A DNA stretch of 64,000 nucleotides from JANNPJ01 sp035474375. GTDB lineage: Bacteria > Actinomycetota > Actinomycetes > Actinomycetales > Kineosporiaceae. This document shows positions 53,556 to 62,213 of this stretch, in pieces. The position numbers were made by a program, and so were the translations under genes. Position 1 is the first letter of the stretch; each line of letters opens with the position of its first letter. Location of the stretch: the NCBI GenBank assembly GCA_035474375.1, contig DATINJ010000209.1, positions 1 through 64,000 on the forward strand, read 5' to 3'. The notes beneath the pieces are model-generated. The model did no database searches. It worked only from the letters and a program-made list of their open reading frames with translations, and was not told the origin of the DNA.

Positions 53556-54371
53556 ATGACCGGTTCCGCCCCGACCGCCGACCTGACCGGCTGGACATGC
53601 ACGCCGTTCACGGCCGCTGACCGCACCCACGACGTGTACGAGAAGGGCACCGGGCCCGGCGTCGTGCTGATCCCGGAGATCCCCGGCATCACTCCGCAGG
53701 CGCTCGGCCTGGCCGAACATCTGGTGCAGCGCGGTTTCACCGTGGTCGTGCCGTCCCCGTTCGGGAATCCTGGTCGAGCGGAGTCTTTCGGTTATATCGC
53801 CCAGGTATTCGCCCGGCTCTGCGTCTCTTCGGAGTTCCGTGCTTTCGCCACCGGAGCAGACCGGCCGATCGCCCACTACCTGCGCGCGGTGGCCGCCGAT
53901 CTGGCCGCGCGCACACCCGGCTCCGGAGTCGGGGTGATCGGAATGTGCTTCACCGGCGGCTTCGCCCTGGCCGCCGCGGTCGACGACAGCGTCCTGGCCT
54001 CCGTGATGAGCCAGCCCTCGGTGCCGCTGCCGCTCGGGAAGGCCCGGTCGAACGATCCAGGGCTGTCCGAGGCCGAGCTGCGGATTGTCGCGGACCGGGC
54101 GGCCCGTGCCGATCTCTCCGTGATGGGCCTGCGCTTCAGCGAGGACCCGGCCTGCCGGAAGGGCCGCTTCGACGCGTTGAAGGACCGGCTCGGTGACGCC
54201 TTCGAGGTGATCGAGCTGGATTCGACACCCGGAAATCCGGGCGGGTTCGCGAAGAGCGCCCACTCGGTGCTGACCAGAGAGATCCGGGAAGCGCCCGACA
54301 ACCTGGCGGCCCAGGCCCGCGAACGGGTTGTCCAGTTACTGACCACCCGGCTGAACAAGGTCGTGAACTGA
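53556..54371 (+). CDS. Dienelactone hydrolase family protein
   Basis: 271-aa alpha/beta hydrolase of the DLH type. Active-site Cys131 in GMCFTGG, the family glutamate in LIPEIPGITP, and C-terminal His in KSAHSV. ATG 53556 has AGGAGA (53541-53546) nine bases upstream. Possibly expressed with DUF1772 and regulated by the AraC protein; the natural substrate cannot be told from sequence. Longer in-frame extension to 53493 lacks a ribosome site. Confidence 0.9.
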   Translation: MTGSAPTADLTGWTCTPFTAADRTHDVYEKGTGPGVVLIPEIPGITPQALGLAEHLVQRGFTVVVPSPFGNPGRAESFGYIAQVFARLCVSSEFRAFATGADRPIAHYLRAVAADLAARTPGSGVGVIGMCFTGGFALAAAVDDSVLASVMSQPSVPLPLGKARSNDPGLSEAELRIVADRAARADLSVMGLRFSEDPACRKGRFDALKDRLGDAFEVIELDSTPGNPGGFAKSAHSVLTREIREAPDNLAAQARERVVQLLTTRLNKVVN

Positions 54372-54389
54372 TCACGCGGCCCGATGTAC

Positions 54390-55103
54390 TCAGTCGGTGT
54401 CGTGGTCGAAGCTCAGATGCGTGGTGATCCGGTAGCGGTCCCCGCGGTAGATGGATTCCGCGTACTCGATCACTCGGCCGTCGGCGTCCTGTGTAGTGCG
54501 CTCGAACAGCAGCGCCGGTGCGTGCAGGGGAACCTCGAGCAGGCGTGATTCGGCGGCTTCGGTGACTGTCGGTTCGGTGGTTTGGACGGCGCTGGTCGCG
54601 AGCACGCCGTAGCGCAGCCGGAGGAGTTGGTACAGCGATCCGGACTCGAAGTCGGTGGGTTCGATGCCGGGGACGATGCTGATCGGGATCCGGATCGTTT
54701 CGAGCGCCATCGGCGCGTGGTCAACGATCCGGACTCGACGGACGTACAGCAGTTCTTCGCTCGGCGAGATCCGCATCCGCCGGCCTTGCCTCGGGCCGGC
54801 CGGCTCGATCCGGAACTGGTCGATCCGGCTGTACCAGGTGCCGTCGGCGGGCGGCGCGGTGAACTCGGCCGCCTTCGCGGTCGGGGCCAACTCTTTCGTC
54901 GCCGTCCGGGTGTTCGTGAAGGTGCCCCGGCCGTGGTGCCGGACGAGGAGCCCGTCGCGAGCGAGGTCCTCGATCGCCGCGCGCAAGGTGGGTCGGGAGA
55001 CGCCGAACTGCTCACTGAGATCGCGTTCCGACGGGATCAGTTCTCCAGGCGGACGGTCTTCGATCATTAGACGCAATTGATCGCGGACACGCACCCGTTT
55101 CAT
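54390..55103 (-). CDS. GntR-family regulator, HutC/DasR subfamily
   Basis: 237-aa regulator. N-terminal winged HTH (about residues 5-62, LIPSERDLSEQFGVSRPTLR) and a UTRA effector domain (about 85-230) with LLYVRRVRIVDHAPMALETI, SLYQLLRLRYGV and ESIYRGDRYRITTHL. The YRGDRY ending is shared with DasR/NagR-type sensors of amino-sugar phosphates; the exact ligand is unknown. Convergent with the dienelactone hydrolase gene. Its own upstream region carries a DasR-like operator. Confidence 0.92.
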   Translation of the reverse strand: MKRVRVRDQLRLMIEDRPPGELIPSERDLSEQFGVSRPTLRAAIEDLARDGLLVRHHGRGTFTNTRTATKELAPTAKAAEFTAPPADGTWYSRIDQFRIEPAGPRQGRRMRISPSEELLYVRRVRIVDHAPMALETIRIPISIVPGIEPTDFESGSLYQLLRLRYGVLATSAVQTTEPTVTEAAESRLLEVPLHAPALLFERTTQDADGRVIEYAESIYRGDRYRITTHLSFDHDTD

Positions 55104-55161
55104 CCTGCCCCCAAAACTTCATGTTCGCCCGTGTCCAGAGTACAACAGAGCATCGTTATGG

Positions 55162-55217
55162 GGTGATAAATACATCACCACTGGTGAATACCAGATAAGT
55201 GATGTAGATCATCTGGT
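55162..55217. promoter_or_regulatory. Cluster of palindromes upstream of gntR (DasR/NagR-like operator)
   Basis: Three interlaced inverted repeats: GGTGAT AAATAC ATCACC (55162-55179); CTGGT GAAT ACCAG (55181-55194); ACCAGAT with ATCTGGT (55190-55196 and 55211-55217). The middle site, ACTGGTGAATACCAGA, matches the known DasR consensus ACTGGTCTAGACCAGT at 12 of 16 positions by hand. It lies 59-114 bases upstream of the gntR start, so autoregulation is likely. Confidence 0.65.
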
Positions 55218-55400
55218 ACGCGTCCCGAAACCGGGCATACCTGCAGGTCAAGGGCGAATTGCTGGCAACTCATAGGACGAATCGCCGGAGGGAAAGACGT
55301 TGCCCACTGGAAAATCGATGCGCCGCTCTAAGTACCAAAATGTCATGATCATCGACGTCGAATAGGTACTGAACCCCGAGTCGATAATGGTGGAAAACGG

Positions 55401-56645
55401 TCAGCGCAGCGGTGCGGTCGGCCAGAGCGGTTCGGTGGCCGCCTCGTCCGCTGCGGCCAGTACTCGAAGCACGTTCCGGCCGGTGAGCGCGGCCAGGTCA
55501 CCCGCCGACCAGCCCCGGTCGGCGAGTTCGGTGAGCAAGCGCGGGTAGCGAGAAACGTCGAGGAGTTCGGCCGGCTGCAGGTCGACGCCGTCGTAGTCAC
55601 CGCCGATCCCGATGTGGTTGAGGCCGGCCACCTCGCGAGCGTGCTCAACGTGGTCAGCGACCTCGGCGAGAGAGACCTCCGGGCGCGGATGTTCGGCCAG
55701 CCAGCGGGCGTACCCCTGGTCGGCGGCGTCCTGGGCAGACTTGGCGATCTCGGTGGCCACCGCCTCGGCGCTCTCGCCCGGCAGCGGAGCACGCGGCCAG
55801 GTCCACTCGTCGTCCGGCAGGCCGAGTCGCTGCCGTTCGGCCCCCGCCTCGCGTTGCCAGTCGGCAACGGCGGTGCTGATGAATGCCGGGACGAAGGTGA
55901 TCTGGACGACCCCACCGTTGTCGGCCAGTCGGGTCAGGACGTCGTCCGGCACGTTGCGCACGTGCGGATCGATCGCCCGACACGAGGAATGGCTGAACAA
56001 CACCGGCACGGTGACGGTATCGAGGGCGGCGTGCATCGTGGTCGCGGCGACGTGGGAAAGGTCGACCAGGACGCCGATCCGGTTCATCTCGGTGACCACC
56101 GCTCGGCCCGTCTCGTTCAGGCCGCCGACCTGCGGCTCGTCGGTCGCCGAATCGGCCCACGAGGTGTTGTCGTTGTGGGTCAGAGTGATCAGCCGGACGC
56201 CGAGCCGGGCGAACGCCCGCAGCACGCCGAGCGAGGTCGCGATGCTGTGCCCGCCCTCGAGCGACACCAGCGAGGCGATCCGACCGGCAGCGATGGCACG
56301 GGTCACGTCGGCGGCGGTGTAGGCGATGGCGAACGTGTCCGGATAGCGAGCGGCGAGTCGGTAGACCAGATCCACCTGCTCCAGCGTCGCCGCCACGGCT
56401 TCCGGCTCGGGCAACGTCGACGGCACGAAACAGGACCAGAACTGGGCTCCCACGCCACCGGCTCGCAGCCGGGGGATATCGGTATGCAGTTCCGGTCGGC
56501 CGTTGTCGAGGCCTTCGACGCTGTAGCCGGCTCCGCGTAGCGCTGAGGGCAGATCGTTGTGTCCGTCGAACACCGGCGCCATCCGAAGTGCCGAGGCCAC
56601 CGAGTCAGCCGAGGTCACTGAGTCAGCAGGGAAGCTCTGTTCCAT
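55401..56645 (-). CDS. Membrane dipeptidase family (peptidase M19) protein
   Basis: 414-aa zinc dipeptidase of the renal dipeptidase/M19 family. Metal ligands: HND (His29, Asp31) in VFDGHNDLPSAL, Glu in SLEGGHS, His in LTHNDN/LVDLSHVAA and HSSCRAIDP; IGIGGDYDGVD near the C-terminus. No lipid anchor or signal peptide, so cytoplasmic, as in most bacterial members. ATG 56645 is chosen; the longer frame upstream reads the EF-G gene 3' region. Lies upstream of gntR in the same direction, with the operator cluster between them. Confidence 0.93.
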   Translation of the reverse strand: MEQSFPADSVTSADSVASALRMAPVFDGHNDLPSALRGAGYSVEGLDNGRPELHTDIPRLRAGGVGAQFWSCFVPSTLPEPEAVAATLEQVDLVYRLAARYPDTFAIAYTAADVTRAIAAGRIASLVSLEGGHSIATSLGVLRAFARLGVRLITLTHNDNTSWADSATDEPQVGGLNETGRAVVTEMNRIGVLVDLSHVAATTMHAALDTVTVPVLFSHSSCRAIDPHVRNVPDDVLTRLADNGGVVQITFVPAFISTAVADWQREAGAERQRLGLPDDEWTWPRAPLPGESAEAVATEIAKSAQDAADQGYARWLAEHPRPEVSLAEVADHVEHAREVAGLNHIGIGGDYDGVDLQPAELLDVSRYPRLLTELADRGWSAGDLAALTGRNVLRVLAAADEAATEPLWPTAPLR

Positions 56646-56721
56646 GACGGGAGCATGCCAGCCTCCGGTGGGTTGCGCAGGATTCCGGTCCAACGGCTGG
56701 CCAGCCCGGGCTACCGCGCAC

Positions 56722-58818
56722 TTAGAGCTTGAGTACCTGCTCGGCCTGGTCCTGCGGCATCGGCGCGTGCCGCAGGTAGCTGCGGGAGAAGAGGCCGCTG
56801 CCGTGCGCCAGGCCGCGAAGCGTCTGGGCATAGGTGATCAGTTCGATCTCCGGCACCTCGGCGCTGATCTCGGTTCGGCCGTCGGCCACCGATGACGTCC
56901 CGGTCACCCGACCACGGCGGGCGGACACGTCACCGAGCACGGCCCCGACGAACTCGTCGTCGACGACGATCTGCACGAGGTCTACCGGCTCCAGCATCGC
57001 TACCCCGGCTGAGGCGGCCGCCTCCTTCAGCGCCAGGGCTCCGGCGACCTGGAACGCGGCATCGGAAGAGTCGACGCTGTGCGCTTTTCCGCCGACCAGC
57101 GTCACCCGAAGGTCCACCATCGGGTAGCCGCCCGCGACCCCACGTTCCATCTGCGCCCGAATGCCCTTCTCGACGCTGGGAATGTACTGCCGGGGGACCG
57201 CGCCGCCAACCACCCGGTCGACGAATTCGAACCCGCTGCCCTGCGGCAGCGGCTCCACCTCGACGTCACAGACCGCGTACTGGCCGTGGCCGCCGGATTG
57301 CTTGACGTGCCGACCATGCCCAGTTGCCTTGTCGCGCAAGGTCTCCCGGAGTGGAACTCGGATCGGCTCGGCATCTACCTCAACACCGTGCCGACTGCTC
57401 AGCCGGTCGAGTACGACGTCCAGGTGGGAGTCGCCCATCGCCCAGAGGACGAGCTGATGAGTATCCGGATCCTGGTACACCCGAACGGCGGGGTCTTCGG
57501 CGTTCAGCCGGACCAACGCCTGCGACAGCTTGTCCTCGGCAGCGCTGGTCCGGGCCACGACCGCGGTCGGCAGCATCGGGTCCGGGATCGGCCAGGGTTC
57601 CATCAGGGCAGGCGTGGCCGGATCGGACAGCGTGTCACCGGTTACCGCCCGGGACAGGCGGGCGACGGCGAGGATGTCACCGGCGGTGCCGGCGGTGACC
57701 GGAACCAACGTCGCGCCGAGCAGTCGAGACATCGCACCGGCGCGTTCGTCGGCGTCATGAACCGGCCGGCGACCGCAGACGTGAACCATGTCGTCCGGCG
57801 CCAGCCGGCCGGAGAAGATCCGCAGAATGCTCACCTGGCCGACATAGGGGTCGGTGGTGGTTTTCAGCACCTCCGCGACCAGCGGGCCATCGACGTCGCA
57901 CCGCAGCGGCGGCAACGGCTCGCCGTCCGGCGTGGTCACCACCGGGAGTGGGTGTTCCAGGGGGGAGGGGAAGCCACGGACGATGATCTCGAGCAGTTCG
58001 GCGATGCCGAGACCGGCCGATGCGACGGTCGGCAACACCGGGTAGAAGGAGCCCCGGGCGACCGCCCGCTCCAGGTCCGGGATCAGGATCTCCAGGCCGA
58101 TCTCCTCGCCGGCGATCCAGCGATCCAGGAGGGTGTCGTCCTCGGACTCCTGAATGATGGCCTCGATCAGTTCGGCGCGGGCGCTCTCGGCCGTCGCGAC
58201 CCGGTCTGGGGAGATATCTGAAACCTGGTGGGAGAGTAGGCTGAACAGCCCGGTTGGCGGCCCGTCCCGGTCGGCCACCGGCAAGTAGATCGGTTGGATG
58301 CCGTCGCCGAACGACTGGCGGCAGGTGGCCAGCGACTCGGCGAAATCGCCCCGTTGTTGATCCACATGAGTGATCACGACGGCTCGGGGCATGCCGATGG
58401 CGGCGCATTCCGTCCAGAGCATCCGGGTCGTGGTGTCGACCCCGTCCACGGCCGAGATCACGAACAGGGCGGCGTCGGCCGCGCGTAATCCGGCTCGGAC
58501 CTCGCCGACGAAGTCCGGGTGGCCTGGGGTGTCGATCAGATTGATGGTGGCGCCGTCGTGGTGGGTGGAGGCGACCGCGAGACAGACGGATCGGCCGAGA
58601 CGACGCTCGATCGGTTCGTGATCGCAGACTGTGCTGCCGTCCTCGACCCGGCCGGCCCGGTTCACCGCACCGGTTTCGGCGAGCAGAGCCTCGAGGAGTG
58701 TCGTCTTACCGGCGGCTGAGTGACCGACCACGACGACGTTGCGGATGGTGTCCGGGGGCGGGGCCGTGGTCTCCACCCCCGTGCGTACTCTGCCGCGAGC
58801 CGTCCCATGCGCTGTCAT
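56722..58818 (-). CDS. Elongation factor G-like protein (EF-G2)
   Basis: 698-aa translational GTPase paralogue, with G1 GHSAAGKT (32-39), G3 DTPGH (96-100), EF-G domains II-V, and C-terminal RSYLRHAPMPQDQAEQVL. G4 is THVD (150-153) instead of NKxD, which weakens guanine selectivity; EF-G2 paralogues of actinobacteria commonly deviate here. ATG 58818 with AGGAGG six bases upstream. Role uncertain: some EF-G2 proteins do not translocate. Divergent from the lipoprotein gene. Confidence 0.93.
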   Translation of the reverse strand: MTAHGTARGRVRTGVETTAPPPDTIRNVVVVGHSAAGKTTLLEALLAETGAVNRAGRVEDGSTVCDHEPIERRLGRSVCLAVASTHHDGATINLIDTPGHPDFVGEVRAGLRAADAALFVISAVDGVDTTTRMLWTECAAIGMPRAVVITHVDQQRGDFAESLATCRQSFGDGIQPIYLPVADRDGPPTGLFSLLSHQVSDISPDRVATAESARAELIEAIIQESEDDTLLDRWIAGEEIGLEILIPDLERAVARGSFYPVLPTVASAGLGIAELLEIIVRGFPSPLEHPLPVVTTPDGEPLPPLRCDVDGPLVAEVLKTTTDPYVGQVSILRIFSGRLAPDDMVHVCGRRPVHDADERAGAMSRLLGATLVPVTAGTAGDILAVARLSRAVTGDTLSDPATPALMEPWPIPDPMLPTAVVARTSAAEDKLSQALVRLNAEDPAVRVYQDPDTHQLVLWAMGDSHLDVVLDRLSSRHGVEVDAEPIRVPLRETLRDKATGHGRHVKQSGGHGQYAVCDVEVEPLPQGSGFEFVDRVVGGAVPRQYIPSVEKGIRAQMERGVAGGYPMVDLRVTLVGGKAHSVDSSDAAFQVAGALALKEAAASAGVAMLEPVDLVQIVVDDEFVGAVLGDVSARRGRVTGTSSVADGRTEISAEVPEIELITYAQTLRGLAHGSGLFSRSYLRHAPMPQDQAEQVLKL

Positions 58819-58997
58819 AGCGGACCTCCTCGTCCACACCCATCCCCTGTGCAGTAACCGTGCCCCTCCTGGCCGCTGACGGCAAGGGCGGGTACCGGCT
58901 ATCAGAAATCATCACTCTAAGGAGGCATTCGATAACCCAAAGTAGTACTTCACGATTCCGGCATTACGAACTTTGACTTGCATTTCGGTGCCAGCAT

Positions 58998-60299
58998 GTG
59001 TATGTGCGAATCGCCTGCGGCCTTTGCGCCGTTCTTGCTGCGGCGCTCGGAGCCTGCACCGCGAGTTCACCGACGACGGTGCCGGAGAGCTCGCCGATCA
59101 CCACGTCACAGCGGGGGGCCGGGCAGGGGACGCACGGTGGCTTGGCCGCGATCCCGGCGTCGTCCGGCGCCGATGTGGCGCTGCAGCTGGAAGCGCTGCT
59201 GGGGCTGCACTCGATCCTCGCCGCGGACATGATGCGCGCTCGGGTCCGGGCGGACGACGACCTGGCCCAATCGGCGAACGCGGCCCTCGGCCTGAACACC
59301 ACGGCGATCGCCGACCTGCTGCAACCGATCATCGGAGCGACGGCCCGCGAACAGTTCACGACCCTGTGGACGGAGCACATTCAGGCCCTCTTCAACTACG
59401 CCCGGGGGGCAGCGACCAAGGACTCCGACGTCCGGGCGGACGCCCGTCGCGAACTCGTCGAGTACGAGGATGATCTGGCCCGATTCTTCGCCGCCCAGTC
59501 GGACGGGCGGTTGGCCCCAGCGGCAGCGCTGGCGGCCGTCGACAAGCACGTCGAGCACCTCCTCGAGGGCGTCGACGCCTACGCCGCGCAGGACTACCGG
59601 GCTTCGGCCAAGATCTATCGACTCTCGTATGCCCACTCGTTCGAGGTCGGAGCCGTCCTCAGCCACGCCCTGCTGCCGGCCAAGGTCGGTGCCACGCTGG
59701 ATTCGCCCGCCCAGACCCTGCGCACGTCCCTCACCCATCTGCTCGGCGAGCACGTCGCGCTGATGATGGCGACCGTCCGGTCGTCCGTCGGTGATCAGAA
59801 GGACTTCACCGCCATGGGGGCCGCCATCAACGCCAACACCCTGGATCTGACCGCCGCCTTCGACAGCCTGTTCGGCCCGGCGGCCGCCCGCCGATTCCAG
59901 GCGCGCTGGGCCGACCATGTGGATCATTTGCTGGCCTACACCTCGGCAACGGTCAGGAAGGACGCCGCGGGCCGGCAGAACGCCCGGCAGGGGATGCGCG
60001 ACTTCGACAGCTCGTTCGCCGCCTTCCTGAGTGCCGCCACCGAGAATCGGCTTCCCGGAACTGCCATGGTCGGCACGTTCGAGGACTACGACCGCAGGCT
60101 GCTGGCCGAGATCGACGCCTACGTGTCCAATGACCACGAGCGGGCGCAGGCCGTGCGGCAGCAGCTCTATGCGGAGACGTTCACGGTCGCTCAGCAATTG
60201 TCCGGCGCGATCGGCGCCACGCTCGGGGCCCGGCTGCCCCGCGGCGGTTCGCAGACCGGTGGCGGCGGCACGGCGATCCGCTTCCTCCAGGGCGGGTGA
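58998..60299 (+). CDS. Lipoprotein with duplicated helical domain, unknown function
   Basis: 433 aa. Signal with lipobox ALGAC (Cys20) after MYVRIACGLC; then two related helical repeats, residues about 60-230 and 245-410. Both repeats have LL-x-H at the start, W-x-x-H followed by Y in the middle (LWTEHIQALFNYA and RWADHVDHLLAYT), and a D-Y/F-x-x region near a conserved Asp run. No known family recognised. Starts at GTG 58998 with no visible ribosome site. First gene of a cluster with a class F sortase six bases downstream. Confidence 0.75.
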   Translation: MYVRIACGLCAVLAAALGACTASSPTTVPESSPITTSQRGAGQGTHGGLAAIPASSGADVALQLEALLGLHSILAADMMRARVRADDDLAQSANAALGLNTTAIADLLQPIIGATAREQFTTLWTEHIQALFNYARGAATKDSDVRADARRELVEYEDDLARFFAAQSDGRLAPAAALAAVDKHVEHLLEGVDAYAAQDYRASAKIYRLSYAHSFEVGAVLSHALLPAKVGATLDSPAQTLRTSLTHLLGEHVALMMATVRSSVGDQKDFTAMGAAINANTLDLTAAFDSLFGPAAARRFQARWADHVDHLLAYTSATVRKDAAGRQNARQGMRDFDSSFAAFLSAATENRLPGTAMVGTFEDYDRRLLAEIDAYVSNDHERAQAVRQQLYAETFTVAQQLSGAIGATLGARLPRGGSQTGGGGTAIRFLQGG

Positions 60300-60305
60300 G
60301 ATCGA

Positions 60306-60926
60306 GTGCAGCCGATGCTGCCGGTGGTGGCGATCCAGCGGATCGGCATTGCGCTGCTGGCGGTTGGTCTGACCGCCAGCAACCCGGTCGCGGTGAACCT
60401 GCCGTCAGCTGGGCCGGTGCCACGCCCCGCTGCCGCCTCGACGGCGGATCCGGCGCCGTTCCGCTCGGTCCGGACTTACACCGGCGTCGCCGTCCCGGTT
60501 CGGCTCCGAATCCCGTCCCAGAAGATCGATACTCCGTTGCGGCGGCTCGGCTTGGCGGCGGACGGCACGATCGCGGCCCCGCGCGAATGGCAGGTGGCCG
60601 GTTGGTACGACCGAGGGCCCAGGCCGGGGCAGAACGGGCCCGCGGTGGTCGTCGGCCACATCGATTCGCGGGCCGGCCCGGCGGTCTTCTTCCGGCTCCC
60701 CGACCTGATGCGAGGTGCTGCCGTGTACGTGGACCGAAAGGACGGCAGTACCGTCCGCTTCCGGGTGGCCGGTCGCCGCCAAGTGGCGAAGGATCGCTTC
60801 CCGGCCACAGCGGTGTATTCGCCGAGTCTGCAGCCGTCCCTGGTACTCATCACCTGCGGCGGCACCTTCGACCGGTCGGCCGGGCACTACCGGGACAACA
60901 TCATCGTGACCGCAGTTCCCGGGTGA
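60306..60926 (+). CDS. Class F sortase
   Basis: 206-aa membrane-anchored transpeptidase. N-terminal hydrophobic segment (about 5-24), then the sortase core with His118 in VVVGHIDS, catalytic Cys184 in LVLITCGG, and Arg196 in HYRDNI. This is the class E/F type with a single catalytic domain. GTG start 60306 directly after the lipoprotein stop. Class F enzymes attach proteins to peptidoglycan, but no LPXTG-like signal is seen in the neighbours; the target is elsewhere. Confidence 0.9.
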   Translation: MQPMLPVVAIQRIGIALLAVGLTASNPVAVNLPSAGPVPRPAAASTADPAPFRSVRTYTGVAVPVRLRIPSQKIDTPLRRLGLAADGTIAAPREWQVAGWYDRGPRPGQNGPAVVVGHIDSRAGPAVFFRLPDLMRGAAVYVDRKDGSTVRFRVAGRRQVAKDRFPATAVYSPSLQPSLVLITCGGTFDRSAGHYRDNIIVTAVPG

Positions 60927-62168
60927 GTGGCGATGCGGTCCCGAAAACGTCTCGCTGTGATCCTCACCGCGTGGTCTGCGATCGCCTGGTCTGCGGTGAG
61001 CGTGTCGTCGATCCCGCTGTCGCCGGCAGCGCAGGCCGCCGACAGCCCGCGGCTGCGGGTTCTCGCGGTCCGGTCGACTTTGGACCAGGTCTCTGTGGTC
61101 TTCGAGCTGCAGCCGAGGCCGCGGCGCCCGCTCGCGAACAGCGCGGTAGTCGTCACCTCGGGTGCCGCCCGACTACCGAATCGACTGAGCGCCATCCTGT
61201 CCGACCGGGCGTCGGTCGGCTTCGTCCTGGATGCCTCCGCCGATGGAGCGGCCGCGCTTCGGGACGGCGGTCGGGCCGGCGCGGCGAGCTTGCTGTTGCA
61301 ACTACCCCCGGGTGCGATCTCCGCGGTGATCGCCGATCGGCGGCCTCCCGCCGTCGCCGCGCCGCCCTCGGTCGGTGTGCTGGACGATCTGCAGGCGACC
61401 AGCGTCCTGCCCAGCGGTGGCAGCCGAGCAACGTCCGCCGCGCTGACGCTCGCGCTGCGGACCCTGCAGCCCGGCCCCGGTATCGCGCCGGTGATCGTGC
61501 TCTACACGAACGCCGCGAACGCGGGCGGTGAGTCGGCCGCTGGGCTCGGTGCTCGGCTGCGCCAAGCAAACACCGTCCTCGTGGTGATCAGCACCAGTCC
61601 AAATCCGCAGTTCTGGCGCGATGTCGCGCCGTCCACCGGTGGTTTCGCCATTGCGGTCGGGTCCGGGGCGGCGATCACCTCCTTCGACGCGGTGGCCAAC
61701 GGGCTGGGCTCGCGGTACAGCGTGACCTTTGCCCGGCCGGTGCTGAGTGCCGGTCCGCTGGAATTGGCGGTCGATACCGGGTCGAAGGTGGTGACGGCGG
61801 ACGTGACCGTGCCCGCCGAACCAGTCGTCGAAACGTCGGACGCCACGCCGACGCACCTCGGCGAAACGTCCCCATTCCGGTCGTGGTTCTGGCTGCCGGG
61901 AGCCGGTCTGCTGGTGGTTGCCGTGGTGGGGATTGTCCTGGCCGCTCGCCGCGATCACCGCAGGCGTCGCCGGCCCGACCAACCCCAGACCGCTGTGAGG
62001 CGGCCGCCCGAGATGGTTCGGCAGCCGGCACTGCCGGGAGTACGGGTCTTCGACGTGGCGGATCCGACCGGCCCGCGCGAGATCACGAATCAACTCTTCG
62101 AGTCGAGGATGGAGCGGGATGCGCGCTCGCACCCGGCGGACGATTCACCACCAGGCTCGCCGGACTGA
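60927..62168 (+). CDS. Exported VWA-like membrane protein
   Basis: 413 aa. Signal peptide of about 36 residues (RKRLAVILTAWSAIAWSAVS, cleavage near AQAAD), an extracellular region with strands and loops resembling a von Willebrand A fold (VGFVLDASADGAA, VIVLYTNAANAGGES, VLVVISTSPN) but without a canonical DxSxS, a TM segment near residues 315-338 (WFWLPGAGLLVVAVVGIVLAA), and a basic cytoplasmic tail. GTG 60927 follows the sortase stop with no gap. Function unknown; the MIDAS is lost, so metal-dependent adhesion is doubtful. Confidence 0.8.
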   Translation: MAMRSRKRLAVILTAWSAIAWSAVSVSSIPLSPAAQAADSPRLRVLAVRSTLDQVSVVFELQPRPRRPLANSAVVVTSGAARLPNRLSAILSDRASVGFVLDASADGAAALRDGGRAGAASLLLQLPPGAISAVIADRRPPAVAAPPSVGVLDDLQATSVLPSGGSRATSAALTLALRTLQPGPGIAPVIVLYTNAANAGGESAAGLGARLRQANTVLVVISTSPNPQFWRDVAPSTGGFAIAVGSGAAITSFDAVANGLGSRYSVTFARPVLSAGPLELAVDTGSKVVTADVTVPAEPVVETSDATPTHLGETSPFRSWFWLPGAGLLVVAVVGIVLAARRDHRRRRRPDQPQTAVRRPPEMVRQPALPGVRVFDVADPTGPREITNQLFESRMERDARSHPADDSPPGSPD

Positions 62169-62213
62169 CTCACCGAAGCGGAGTTACGCCCAATCAGACA
62201 ATCTGGAAGGCGT

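Noticed and set aside
60306..60926. Neighbouring proteins considered as sortase substrates
   Set aside because: Neither the lipoprotein nor the VWA-like protein has an LPXTG-type motif with a terminal TM and basic tail in the right order.
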